Shown here: positions 34,830-43,319 of the stretch, in pieces
Layout of the letters: each line of letters begins with the position of its first letter
How positions within the stretch are numbered: the first letter of the stretch is position 1
Assembly (NCBI RefSeq): GCF_024499055.1
Contig: NZ_CP071249.1
Span: forward strand, 2,473,001 to 2,537,000
DNA length: 64,000 nt
From: Turicibacter bilis
Lineage (GTDB): Bacteria; Bacillota_I; Bacilli_A; MOL361; Turicibacteraceae
Direction of reading: 5' to 3'
Program-made: the position numbers and the translations under genes
The notes under the pieces: model-generated
Told to the model about the DNA's origin: nothing
Databases searched by the model: none
Seen by the model: the letters and a program-made list of their open reading frames with translations, nothing else

Positions 34830-34933
34830 TTTCTAGATTCCCCCCGAATGGATCATGAGCTTATTTCTTAATGAAACTATATCAAAAAGAAATGTCTCTT
34901 TTTTATTATGTTTGTAATCAGTAAAGATGTAGT

Positions 34934-35032
34934 AATTATTTTACTCACATAAATAATATGATTTTTAATTATTCTCACATTTATACATAAAGGGCTTACA
35001 TCAGACCATGTTTTTTACTATGTAAATATAAT
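34934..35032 (+). promoter_or_regulatory. Activator-type promoter of the alpha-galactoside importer
   Basis: TATAAT at 35027-35032 is a good -10, but the -35 position (GACCAT) is poor. Upstream, AATTATT...CTCACAT occurs twice as a direct repeat (34934-34950 and 34967-34980), the form expected for AraC-family binding. A further imperfect inverted pair, AAAGGGCTTAC (34989-34999) and GTAAGCCTTT (35044-35053), flanks the -10. The rest of 34830-35190 shows no gene. Confidence 0.5.
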
Positions 35033-35190
35033 ATCATATCTCCGTAAGCCTTTACAGAAAGTTTTTAATAAAAATATTTGTTAATTTAAATGAATATTTG
35101 AGGTTATATTTAGTAAAAACATTTTATGTAGCTTTATTGAATGAAATAAAAGGTAGTGGCCTTTTATTAACTATTGAGGGGGTTATATCT

Positions 35191-36480
35191 ATGAAGAAAA
35201 ACTTTAAGAAATTATTAGGCGCAGTAGGTTTAACATCAATTTTTGTATCAACTTTAGTTGGATGTAGTAATAGTGGTGATGAAGCATCATCTTCAAATGG
35301 GGGCTCAACGATAACATATTCAATTTGGGATAAAGGGCAAGAGCCAGGTATGAGAGCAATCGCAGATGCATTTGAAGAAAAAAATCCTGGTATTAAGGTG
35401 AATGTCGAAGTGACACCTTGGGATCAATACTGGACAAAGCTTGAAGCTGCTGCCACTGGTGGAACGATGCCAGATGTATTTTGGATGCATTCAAGCCAAC
35501 ATATCCGTTATGCACAAAGCGGAATGTTAATGGATTTAAATGAAGTCATCGAAAAGAGTGACGTATTAGATATGGATAATTTTTATCAAGGGGTTGTTGA
35601 TTTATATAACGTAGATGGAAAACAAATTGCTATTCCAAAAGATGTTTCAACGATTCCATTATGGTATAACAAAACATTATTTGATGAAGCGGGTGTAGAG
35701 TATCCAAATGAAAATTGGACATGGGATGATTTATTAGAAGCTGCTCATCAGTTAACAGATACTGAGAAAGGTATTTATGGATTAAATGCGCCATTAAATA
35801 CTGAGGAAAATTTCTTTAACTATGTGTATCAAAATGGTGGAGATATTTTAATTAATGATAAAAAAGAATCAGGATATTCTTTGGAGAAAACAAAGGAAAC
35901 TTTAGAGTGGTATTTAAATTTAAGTACTGTCGAAAAAGTGTCTCCATCTCAAACACAATTTGCTGAGAATGGAAACTCAACATTATTTACGTCTGGAAAA
36001 GTAGCAATGGGATTATTCGGATCATGGGCATATAATGATTTTACTGCAAATGACTATGTAGCTGAAAACTGTGCCGTAACCATTTTACCTGAAGGGCCTG
36101 CTGGTCGTGCCACTATTTATAACGGATTAGGAAATGCAGTGGCAGCAAATACAAAAAATAAAGATGCAGCTGTTAAATTTATTGAATTTTTAGGATCTGA
36201 AGAGGCAAATATGATTCAAGCAGAATATAAATCGGCAATTCCAGCTTATCTTGATGCTCAACAAGCATGGGTTGAAGCAACAACACAGGGGAATTTTGAG
36301 ACTCAAGGCTTAGTTGATATGTTAGATTATGGATATATTAAGCCATATACAAAAAGTACAGCTAAGTGGGAAAAAGTTGAAATGGAGATTTTAAGAAAAT
36401 TATGGGCAGAAGAACTAACAGTTGACGAAGCTTGTGATCAATTAGTTACAGAAATCAATAAAATTTTAGCTGAAGATTAA
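35191..36480 (+). CDS. Sugar ABC transporter substrate-binding lipoprotein (alpha-galactoside type)
   Basis: The 430-residue family 1 extracellular solute-binding protein has the signal MKKNFKKLLGAVGLTSIFVS with lipobox LVGC, so it is a membrane-anchored receptor. Typical blocks are ITYSIWDKGQEPGMRAIADA, GTMPDVFWMHS, AIPKDVSTIPLWYNKTLFDE and VAMGLFGSWAYND. The ATG at 35191 has GAGGGGG upstream; an in-frame start at 35098 lacks one and would destroy the signal peptide. It leads an operon with two permeases and, further on, an alpha-galactosidase, so alpha-galactosides are the likely cargo. Confidence 0.92.
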   Translation: MKKNFKKLLGAVGLTSIFVSTLVGCSNSGDEASSSNGGSTITYSIWDKGQEPGMRAIADAFEEKNPGIKVNVEVTPWDQYWTKLEAAATGGTMPDVFWMHSSQHIRYAQSGMLMDLNEVIEKSDVLDMDNFYQGVVDLYNVDGKQIAIPKDVSTIPLWYNKTLFDEAGVEYPNENWTWDDLLEAAHQLTDTEKGIYGLNAPLNTEENFFNYVYQNGGDILINDKKESGYSLEKTKETLEWYLNLSTVEKVSPSQTQFAENGNSTLFTSGKVAMGLFGSWAYNDFTANDYVAENCAVTILPEGPAGRATIYNGLGNAVAANTKNKDAAVKFIEFLGSEEANMIQAEYKSAIPAYLDAQQAWVEATTQGNFETQGLVDMLDYGYIKPYTKSTAKWEKVEMEILRKLWAEELTVDEACDQLVTEINKILAED

Positions 36481-36546
36481 GAGTAAATTGAAGGTAACCA
36501 TTCGATTGAGTGGTTACCTATTAAAAAATAAGCGGAGGGGGATCCT

Positions 36547-37476
36547 ATGTCAATTGCAGTGAAAAAGCAAACAAAAGCAAGAAGTACCGCTAAGATGAAG
36601 AATGCAAAATATAATGAATGGATGTGGGCCTATCTTTTAATTGCTCCAACCATTTTAGGGTTAATTATTTTAAATATGATTCCAGTTATTGAAACATTGA
36701 TTTTAAGTTTCCAAAAGACAGGCGATTTTGGTGCGAATACTTGGGCAGGTCTCGAGAACTATAAACGTTTATTTAGTGATCCTGCTGTTTGGCAAGCAAC
36801 AGGAAATACATTAAAGTATGCGTTGATTGTTGTTCCACTTACGGTGGCTCTTTCTTTAATTGTCGCTGTTTTGTTAAATCAAAAAATTAAAGGAAAAAGT
36901 ATTTATCGCGTCATTTATTTCTTACCAATGGTTGCTGCCCCAGCAGCCGTTGCGATGGTGTGGAAATGGTTATTTAACTCAGAGTTTGGATTAATTAACT
37001 ATTTATTAAGTTTAGTTGGAATCCAAGGACCTCAATGGGTGAGTGACCCAAACTTTGCGTTAATTGCGATTGCGATTGTCGGAATTTGGAGTGCGATTGG
37101 ATATAATATGATTTTATTATTAGCGGGACTTCAAGAAATTCCAAAAGACTATTATGAAGCCGCAAGTATTGATGGAGCAGGACCAATTCGTCAATTCTTT
37201 ACGGTTACATTACCGCTTGTCTCTCCAACACTGTATTTTGTTGTAGTAACGAGCATTATTAGTGCAATGCAAGTGTTCGATACCATTTTCATGATGATTG
37301 ATAAAACAAGTGTTGCCCTTGAAAATACCCAATCATTAGTTTATTTATTCTATCAGCATTCATTTACGGTTAATGATAAAGGATATGGTTCAGCGATTAT
37401 TATGTTACTGCTAGCCATCATTATGATTATTACATTTATTCAATCAAAGGTTGAAAAGAAATGGGTACATTATTAA
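36547..37476 (+). CDS. Sugar ABC transporter permease (MalF/MsmF type)
   Basis: The 309-residue protein has six membrane spans and the EAA loop YYEAASIDGAGPIRQFFTVT-LPL (about residues 200-225), which docks on the ATPase. It is of the carbohydrate CUT1 type and follows the binding-protein gene by 66 bp with AGCGGAGGG before the ATG. No ATP-binding subunit is encoded in this window; CUT1 importers in Firmicutes often share one encoded elsewhere (MsmK/MsiK). Confidence 0.93.
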   Translation: MSIAVKKQTKARSTAKMKNAKYNEWMWAYLLIAPTILGLIILNMIPVIETLILSFQKTGDFGANTWAGLENYKRLFSDPAVWQATGNTLKYALIVVPLTVALSLIVAVLLNQKIKGKSIYRVIYFLPMVAAPAAVAMVWKWLFNSEFGLINYLLSLVGIQGPQWVSDPNFALIAIAIVGIWSAIGYNMILLLAGLQEIPKDYYEAASIDGAGPIRQFFTVTLPLVSPTLYFVVVTSIISAMQVFDTIFMMIDKTSVALENTQSLVYLFYQHSFTVNDKGYGSAIIMLLLAIIMIITFIQSKVEKKWVHY

Positions 37477-37496
37477 GAGAGTAGGGGGGACTAGTT

Positions 37497-38327
37497 ATGA
37501 AAAAGAAAAAAATCAACAAGGGAAATCTTATTGTTCATCTTGTATTGATTATTGGTTCAGTTATTATGATTTTACCATTTGCGTGGATGATTTTAACTTC
37601 ATTTAAAACGTTAGCCGAATCAACTCAAATGCCACCGAAAATTTTCCCAGATACATTGCAGTTTAGTAACTATACAGAAGTTATGCGTTTATTGCCTTTC
37701 GATAAGTTTTATATTAATACGATTTTAATGTTATTATTCCGTGTGATTGGTTCAGTTTTATTTAGTGCCATGGCTGCTTATGCTTTTGCCCGTCTAAACT
37801 TCCCAGGGAAAAACTTTTTCTTTTCATTAGTTTTATTACAGATGATGGTTCCGGGGCAACTTTTCATTATTCCTCAGTTTTTATTAGTTCAAAAATTAGG
37901 ACTATTAAATACAGTAACAGCTTTAGTGATTCCTGGTATTGTTAGTGCCTTTGGGACTTTCTTACTTCGTCAGTTCTTTATGGGAATTCCGAAAGAACTT
38001 GAAGAAGCAGCTAAACTAGATGGCTGTAGCATCGGACGAACATTTTTTAGTATCATGTTACCTTTAGCGAATTCAGGGTTAGTAGCATTAGGAATTTTTA
38101 CAGCGTTATTTGCATTTAAAGATTTAATGTGGCCATTAATCGTTAATATGTCAATTGATAAGATGACGTTATCGGCTGGCTTAGCATCATTACAAGGGCA
38201 ATTCTCAACAAACTTCCCACAATTAATGGCAGGATCATTGCTCGCTGTTTGGCCAATGTTATTAATCTTTGTGATTTTCCAACGCAAGTTTATTGAAGGA
38301 ATTGCGACAACAGGTGGAAAATTATAA
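37497..38327 (+). CDS. Sugar ABC transporter permease (MalG/MsmG type)
   Basis: The 276-residue second CUT1 permease has six spans and the EAA loop ELEEAAKLDGCSIGRTFFSI (about residues 163-182). It starts 20 bp after the first permease with a GGGGGG-type site. With that gene and the binding protein it completes the membrane part of an importer; the ATPase is missing here. A weak hairpin follows the gene. Confidence 0.93.
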   Translation: MKKKKINKGNLIVHLVLIIGSVIMILPFAWMILTSFKTLAESTQMPPKIFPDTLQFSNYTEVMRLLPFDKFYINTILMLLFRVIGSVLFSAMAAYAFARLNFPGKNFFFSLVLLQMMVPGQLFIIPQFLLVQKLGLLNTVTALVIPGIVSAFGTFLLRQFFMGIPKELEEAAKLDGCSIGRTFFSIMLPLANSGLVALGIFTALFAFKDLMWPLIVNMSIDKMTLSAGLASLQGQFSTNFPQLMAGSLLAVWPMLLIFVIFQRKFIEGIATTGGKL

Positions 38328-38342
38328 TCAAAATGAATAGTT

Positions 38343-38373
38343 AAAAAGACATGTTTAATTACATGTTTTTTTT
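38343..38373 (+). terminator. Candidate terminator after the importer operon
   Basis: Hairpin GACATGT/ACATGTT with a 6-base loop and an 8-base T-run. The stem is short. Confidence 0.55.
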
Positions 38374-38749
38374 AGAAGGAGAGATGATCAGAGAGAGGAT
38401 CTGAATTTGAGATAAAGTTCAAGCAGACATTATTAAGATTCAGAGAGGTAAGGTTGGTTTTTGTTGTTCGTCGGGATTAAGGTTTTAGTTATTCAATTAA
38501 AAGGATCTTTCTTTAAAATGTCATAATGTTAGATAGATTAGTTTAATGGTTAAAGAGATGTGTTGATTTGATGGAGTATGGGAAATGTTATAATGTGAAA
38601 AATATATGTCTTTATGTGAGATTTTCTCTTGAGTTTTTATTATCACTAAAAATTTACTAAAAAATGATTGAATAAAGAAGAGGGCTATATTATAATCAAT
38701 TTAGAAAACGTTATCTAAAAGAGGGAGTAACGTTGAGAGGAGAAAAAGT
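38374..38749 (+). promoter_or_regulatory. Promoter region of the alpha-galactosidase gene
   Basis: TTGAAT (38668-38673), a 17-bp spacer and TATAAT (38691-38696) form a strong promoter. TACTAAAAAATGA (38655-38667) lies directly upstream and resembles the 13-bp site at the galK and symporter promoters. A pseudo-palindrome, TTAGAAAACGTTATCTAA (38701-38718), sits just after the -10 and matches the cre consensus with one mismatch. The first 280 bases hold no gene. Confidence 0.65.
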
Positions 38750-40810
38750 ATGGGATTTTTAATTGATGAAAAACGATTAGTTTTTGGTGTAGAAACTGCT
38801 AAAACAACATATGCATTCGCAGTAGATAACTTAGGTTTATTACGCCATTTATACTGGGGGCCAAAGTTAAATGGTTTAGAAGATTTTGAAGTGCCTGAAT
38901 TATCAGAATTATCAAGTAATGATCCAATTCTTGATTTAACAGATGAGGAGTATCCAGTTTTCGGTGGAATGCGTTATAAAGAAAACTGTTTAAAAGTAAT
39001 TTTTGCTGATGGAACTCGTGATATTGAATATAAGTATGTAGGCTACACACAAACTGAAGAGGAGTTAATCATCCATTTAAAGGATGTGTACTATGACTTT
39101 GAATTCAATTTACATTATAAAACGTATGAGGAACAAGATTTAATTGAGCGTACTGTGTCTGTTAAAAATAATACACAAGCCGTTGTAGAGATTGAAAAAA
39201 TTCATAGTGCTCAAATTCATATTCCTTATCAAGATTTAACACTAACATCTTCTCATGGACGTTGGTTAGCGGAGTTTCAAGAGTTTAAGCAACCATTAGG
39301 ACAAGGGAAAATTATTTTAGAAAACCGTCGTGGTATTTCAACGCATAATCATAATCCGTTCTTCATTTTAGATCGTCACGCGACTGAAACTGAAGGTGAA
39401 GTGTACTTTGGGATTTTAAAATTAAGTGGGAATTTCTCAACTATTATTGAGCCACGTCCTTATGGGGGAACCTTAGTTCAAATGGGAATTAATCCTCATG
39501 ATTGCTTAGTTACGTTACAACCAGGTGAAGAGTTTGTTGCGCCAGCGATGTTGTTTGGTTATACAAATGAAGGGTTTGAGGCGATGAGTCATCACATGCA
39601 TGATTATGCTAAACAAAATGTGCTTCGTGAAGGTGTTCGTCCGGTTCTTTATAACTCATGGGAAGCAACTGAGTTTGACGTGCATTGTGATGAGCAAATT
39701 GCCTTAGCTAAAAAGGCGAAAGAAATGGGTGTTGAGTTATTTGTTATCGATGATGGTTGGTTTGGTGAGCGCCATAGTGATGCAGATGGTTTAGGTGACT
39801 GGTATGTGAACGAAGATAAATTCCCAGAAGGATTAAATCCGTTAATTCATGCGGTTAAGGACATGGGAATGATGTTTGGTATTTGGATTGAGCCAGAGAT
39901 GGTGAACCCGCCAACACAATTATTAAAAGATCATCCAGATTGGATTTATCATTTCAAAAATCGTGTAAATGATACATCTCGTAACCAAATGGTCTTAAAC
40001 GTGACATTACCAGAAGTACAAGAGTTCATTTTTAATATGATTGATGACTTATTATCTAAATATGAGATTGATTATATTAAATGGGATGCGAACCGTCCGA
40101 TTTCACAAACAGGAGTGTCACGTGATATGTGGCTTCGTCATATTGAGGCTGTATATGACATTGCACGTCGTGTCAAAGCAAAATATCCTCATTTATTATT
40201 AGAAGCCTGTGCCTCAGGTGGTGGCCGTGTCGACTATGGAATGTTAGAGTCATCATTTGATGATTTTTGGACAAGTGATAACACGGATGCCTATGATCGC
40301 TTAACAATTCAAAATACATATTCATACGTTTATCCAGTTAAAGCGATGCGTGCATGGGTAACAGACGCTAATAATCGTTCAACAATCCCATTAACATTCA
40401 AATTCCATAGTGCCATGATGGGAACATTAGGAATGGGATGTAATATTTTAAAGTTCACTGATGAAGACATGAAGTTATCAGCAGAGTTAATTGAACAATA
40501 TAAACAAATTCGTGAAGTCGTGCAAAACGGGGACTTCTATCGTTTACAACATACGTCTAGCAACAACTATTATTGCTATGAGTATGCGAATGAAACAGAA
40601 GCTGCATTATTCGTATTCTTACCACAAACACAAATCTCTCGTACTGGAGTGCGCGTGAAATTACGTGGATTAGATGCTAATGCACAATATACCTTTACAT
40701 TAGCTGGAACTGAAATGAAAAAATCAGGATCATATTTAATGAACCATGGAATTGATGTGAAATTAAGCGGGGACTACGCAAGTACGATTATTAAATTTAA
40801 AAAAGCATAA
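38750..40810 (+). CDS. Alpha-galactosidase, GH36
   Basis: The 686-residue cytoplasmic enzyme has an N-terminal beta-sandwich (about 1-280), a TIM barrel (about 285-600, starting RPVLYNSWEATEF and VIDDGWFGERHSDADGLGDW) and a C-terminal beta domain. The catalytic residues are seen as Asp446 in YIKWDANRP (nucleophile) and Asp510 in WTSDNTDAYDRL (acid/base), with CASGGGRVDYG between them. It removes terminal alpha-1,6-galactose from melibiose and raffinose-type sugars brought in by the upstream importer. GAGAGGAG precedes the ATG. It is somewhat shorter than the usual 720-730 residues but complete. It has its own promoter and terminator. Confidence 0.95.
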   Translation: MGFLIDEKRLVFGVETAKTTYAFAVDNLGLLRHLYWGPKLNGLEDFEVPELSELSSNDPILDLTDEEYPVFGGMRYKENCLKVIFADGTRDIEYKYVGYTQTEEELIIHLKDVYYDFEFNLHYKTYEEQDLIERTVSVKNNTQAVVEIEKIHSAQIHIPYQDLTLTSSHGRWLAEFQEFKQPLGQGKIILENRRGISTHNHNPFFILDRHATETEGEVYFGILKLSGNFSTIIEPRPYGGTLVQMGINPHDCLVTLQPGEEFVAPAMLFGYTNEGFEAMSHHMHDYAKQNVLREGVRPVLYNSWEATEFDVHCDEQIALAKKAKEMGVELFVIDDGWFGERHSDADGLGDWYVNEDKFPEGLNPLIHAVKDMGMMFGIWIEPEMVNPPTQLLKDHPDWIYHFKNRVNDTSRNQMVLNVTLPEVQEFIFNMIDDLLSKYEIDYIKWDANRPISQTGVSRDMWLRHIEAVYDIARRVKAKYPHLLLEACASGGGRVDYGMLESSFDDFWTSDNTDAYDRLTIQNTYSYVYPVKAMRAWVTDANNRSTIPLTFKFHSAMMGTLGMGCNILKFTDEDMKLSAELIEQYKQIREVVQNGDFYRLQHTSSNNYYCYEYANETEAALFVFLPQTQISRTGVRVKLRGLDANAQYTFTLAGTEMKKSGSYLMNHGIDVKLSGDYASTIIKFKKA

Positions 40811-40818
40811 TAAAACTC

Positions 40819-40851
40819 AAAAGAGTGTTGTTTGATGCAACACTCTTTTTT
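40819..40851 (+). terminator. Intrinsic terminator after alpha-galactosidase
   Basis: A 12-bp stem, AAAAGAGTGTTG/CAACACTCTTTT, with a 7-base loop and T-run. Confidence 0.9.
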
Positions 40852-41098
40852 CATTAAATGAGACGGAGATGTTAATAGAATCTCGGAATAATCTGCTTAA
40901 GCAAAAGATCATTCGAATACTAGACTAAATACAATTTGAACGATTATTTTAGTATAATACTTTTTATTTATATCACTATAAAAGGATAAAATAAGATAAA
41001 ACATGGCGTAGATTGTTTTTGAATATGACCTGTTAACGTTTTAAAAATACCTCACGTAAATTAAAGTAAAATTAATCTATTTTTATTAGTAAAAAAAA

Positions 41099-41180
41099 TA
41101 CTTTTTTAGTACAATAGCTATTGTAAAACGATTTCAAATATAGTATATTATTAGCATGAGAGGTTTGAAAACGATTGTAA
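41099..41180 (+). promoter_or_regulatory. Promoter with two cre-like boxes and a gal-type operator, before the GPH symporter
   Basis: TACTTTTTTAGTA (41099-41111) is the exact reverse complement of the site in the galK promoter. TTGTAA (41121-41126), a 17-bp spacer and TATATT (41144-41149) form the promoter. Two cre-like boxes follow, TTGTAAAACGATTTCAAA (41121-41138), spanning the -35 and spacer, and TTTGAAAACGATTGTAA (41164-41180); each has one mismatch to WTGNAANCGNWNNCW. The rest of 40852-41226 holds no gene. Confidence 0.6.
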
Positions 41181-41226
41181 CCCAAGAGAGGGACAGGTTG
41201 TAAAAGTTAAAAAAGGAGAGGTTAAA

Positions 41227-42678
41227 ATGCAACTAACTGCAAAGGCAAAGTACTCTTATGGAATAGGGGCACTAGGTAAAGACTTAGTTTACGGTATTGT
41301 TGGTACTTACTTAATGATTTATTTTACTGATACGATTGGTTTAGCGCCTGCATTCGTCGGGACACTTTTCTTAATCGCACGTATTTGGGATACGGTCAAT
41401 GACCCGATGATGGGGATGGTCGTTGATAATACGAGAACAAAATGGGGGAAATTTAGACCATGGATTTTAATCGGTACGATTATTAATGCTATCGTATTAT
41501 TCTTCTTATTCAAAAAACCAGATTTAGATGGATTACCATTATATGCATATTTCTCAGTGATGTATATTTTATGGGGAATGACTTACACAATTATGGATAT
41601 TCCTTATTGGTCAATGATTCCATCTTTAACACAAGATAAAGCTGAACGTGAAAAAGTGGCGGTAATTCCTCGTATTTTCGCTAGTATTGGTGGATTAACA
41701 ATCGGGACATTCGGTTTAACTTTCGTTGCTAAATTAGGGCAAGGGAATGATGTAAAAGGATATGAATCATTAGCATTTATTATCGCTGTTATCTTCATCG
41801 TTTCTTCTTTAATAACATGTATTAATGTCAAAGAGCCTTCAACAAAAACAGCAGATAAAACAACAAAAAAAGCTGAGCGTGTGACATTAAAACAAACATT
41901 TAAAATTATTGGTCAAAATGATCAATTAAAAGTGTTCATCGGTGTTGTTTTATGTATGAACTTAATGTTACAGCTTTTAGGTGGGATGGCGCTTTACTAC
42001 TTCAAGTATGCAACAGGTAATGAAGGAATGTTTAAAATTTACAACGGATTTGCCGGGTTTGCAGAAATTGGTGGATTATTATTATTCCCAATCTTAGCTC
42101 AAAAAATTGGACGTCAAAAGTTATTCAAAGTAGGATGTTTCGTTCCTGTGATTGGATTAATTGGATTATTAGTTTCTGGAATTTGGGCTCCCGATAATGC
42201 ATTATTAGTTATCTTATCTGCATTATTAGTACGTGGTGGAGGCGGATTCGTCTTAGCTTCTACAACAGTTATGTTAGCTGATGTTGTTGACTATGGTGAA
42301 TATAAACTTGGAACACGTAATGAAAGTATTATTTTCTCTTGTCAAACATTATTAGTAAAATCAGCATCTGCTTTCAGTGGATGGGCAATTGGTGTTGGAT
42401 TACAAATGATGGGATATGTAGCGAACCAAGAGCAATCTGCTGGAACTATTATGGGAATGCGCAGTTTAATGACGATTGCACCAATTATCTTTATTGTTTT
42501 ATGCTTCGCTATTTATAAAAAATACTATAAATTAAATGGTGACTTCCATGAAGAAGTTCTTAATGAATTAGAAGCTCGTAATAACTTAAAAGAATTAGAA
42601 GCTCGTAATAACTTAAAAGAATTAGAAGCTCGTCATCATTCAGGTGTTGAATTAAAGGGAGCTGCAGTGCAAGCATAG
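41227..42678 (+). CDS. GPH-family sugar:cation symporter
   Basis: The 483-residue, 12-span transporter is of the glycoside-pentoside-hexuronide family (MelB, LacS, XynB). Marks are KYSYGIGALGKDLVYGIVGT, the loop ARIWDTVNDPMMGMVVDNTR-TKWGKFRPW, and DVVDYGEYKLGTRNESIIFS. No C-terminal EIIA domain is present, unlike LacS. The C-terminus instead ends in a 9-residue direct repeat (NNLKELEAR). A galactoside or lactose substrate is inferred from the surrounding genes and from the operator shared with galK. AAAGGAGAGG precedes the ATG. Confidence 0.92.
   Translation: MQLTAKAKYSYGIGALGKDLVYGIVGTYLMIYFTDTIGLAPAFVGTLFLIARIWDTVNDPMMGMVVDNTRTKWGKFRPWILIGTIINAIVLFFLFKKPDLDGLPLYAYFSVMYILWGMTYTIMDIPYWSMIPSLTQDKAEREKVAVIPRIFASIGGLTIGTFGLTFVAKLGQGNDVKGYESLAFIIAVIFIVSSLITCINVKEPSTKTADKTTKKAERVTLKQTFKIIGQNDQLKVFIGVVLCMNLMLQLLGGMALYYFKYATGNEGMFKIYNGFAGFAEIGGLLLFPILAQKIGRQKLFKVGCFVPVIGLIGLLVSGIWAPDNALLVILSALLVRGGGGFVLASTTVMLADVVDYGEYKLGTRNESIIFSCQTLLVKSASAFSGWAIGVGLQMMGYVANQEQSAGTIMGMRSLMTIAPIIFIVLCFAIYKKYYKLNGDFHEEVLNELEARNNLKELEARNNLKELEARHHSGVELKGAAVQA
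42565..42634 (+). repeat. 27-bp tandem repeat at the symporter 3' end
   Basis: Units start at 42565, 42592 and 42619 (two full, one partial), encoding ELEARNNLK twice and ELEARHH. The units are identical at the DNA level in the shared part, so expansion is recent. Confidence 0.9.
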
Positions 42679-42684
42679 TAAATG

Positions 42685-42717
42685 AAATCAGCGGATTCTT
42701 ATCCGCTGATTTTTTTG
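42685..42717 (+). terminator. Intrinsic terminator after the symporter gene
   Basis: A 12-bp stem, AAATCAGCGGAT/ATCCGCTGATTT, with loop TCTT and a T-run. Confidence 0.92.
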
Positions 42718-42740
42718 ATTCAAGTTGTATTTCCTTATTG

Positions 42741-42800
42741 TATATAAGCCCCGATAAGTTTTTCATATGACAAAAAACTTTTATCTGGACTATAGGGAGC
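42741..42800. repeat. Dispersed structured repeat, copy B (short form)
   Basis: TATATAAGCCCCGATAAG opens and CTGGACTATAGGGAGC closes the copy, around the hairpin AAGTTTTT-CATATGAC-AAAAAACTT. Arms and hairpin position match the other copies. Confidence 0.7.
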
Positions 42801-42869
42801 TTTCGTCTTAAATCGGTTAAGCAACTAAGAATAATTCAAAATTATAAAATACATTTCGGGCTCTATATA

Positions 42870-43187
42870 GATTGAGGATAGCAGCGGTGAAATTATAAAA
42901 ATTACCACTGCGTATATAGTTGTTAAAGAAAAATGTGAAAATGATGGAATCGGCTCAGTTTTATTAGCAGGAAGGCTACTTCTCTCTTTGATGGGGCAAC
43001 ATATTGTTCCTTGGTTTTAGTTAAAAGTATTTGAGCTTTGGAATTGATAGGGAGTGTCGAAGTAATCAATGAATTCCAAATTAATAAAGTAAAATTTTAT
43101 GCAAGATTCCTAGAAATTATGTATGGATTCACAACTGTTTTTCCGACATTTGAAGGAGAATTTGAGGTGAAGTGTGTCAAAAAGTTG
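42870..43187 (+). pseudogene. Possible decayed gene, unknown family
   Basis: Two stretches with protein-like composition but no start lie in this otherwise empty region. 42870-43019 reads SSGEIIKITTAYIVVKEKCE and ends GQHIVPWF. 43044-43187 reads GSVEVINEFQINKVKFYARF and ends GEFEVKCVKKL. They are in different frames and both end in stops. I do not recognise the family; this may be chance. The remainder of 42801-43319 holds only a cre-like box. Confidence 0.25.
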
Positions 43188-43198
43188 TGATATCGATG

Positions 43199-43213
43199 TT
43201 GTAAACGGTTAAC
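43199..43213 (+). promoter_or_regulatory. cre-like box
   Basis: TTGTAAACGGTTAAC matches the CcpA-site consensus WTGNAANCGNWNNCW with one mismatch, about 105 bases before the glycosyltransferase-like gene. Confidence 0.4.
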
Positions 43214-43319
43214 TATTGCGTCGTTTGAATGGTTTTACAAGAAGTTAGATTTTCAAACAAGAGTGTAAATGCTAAAATGTTGTTATATGTTAAATCTTGT
43301 TTAACAGGGGGGATATACG

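Noticed and set aside
34989..35053. AAAGGGCTTAC/GTAAGCCTTT as a terminator
   Set aside because: The spacer is about 44 bases, the arms differ by one base, and the right arm lacks a T-run. It is more likely part of the promoter's regulatory region.
37970..38287. A 105-codon minus-strand ORF inside the second permease gene
   Set aside because: Shadow frame of a conserved permease with no start signals.
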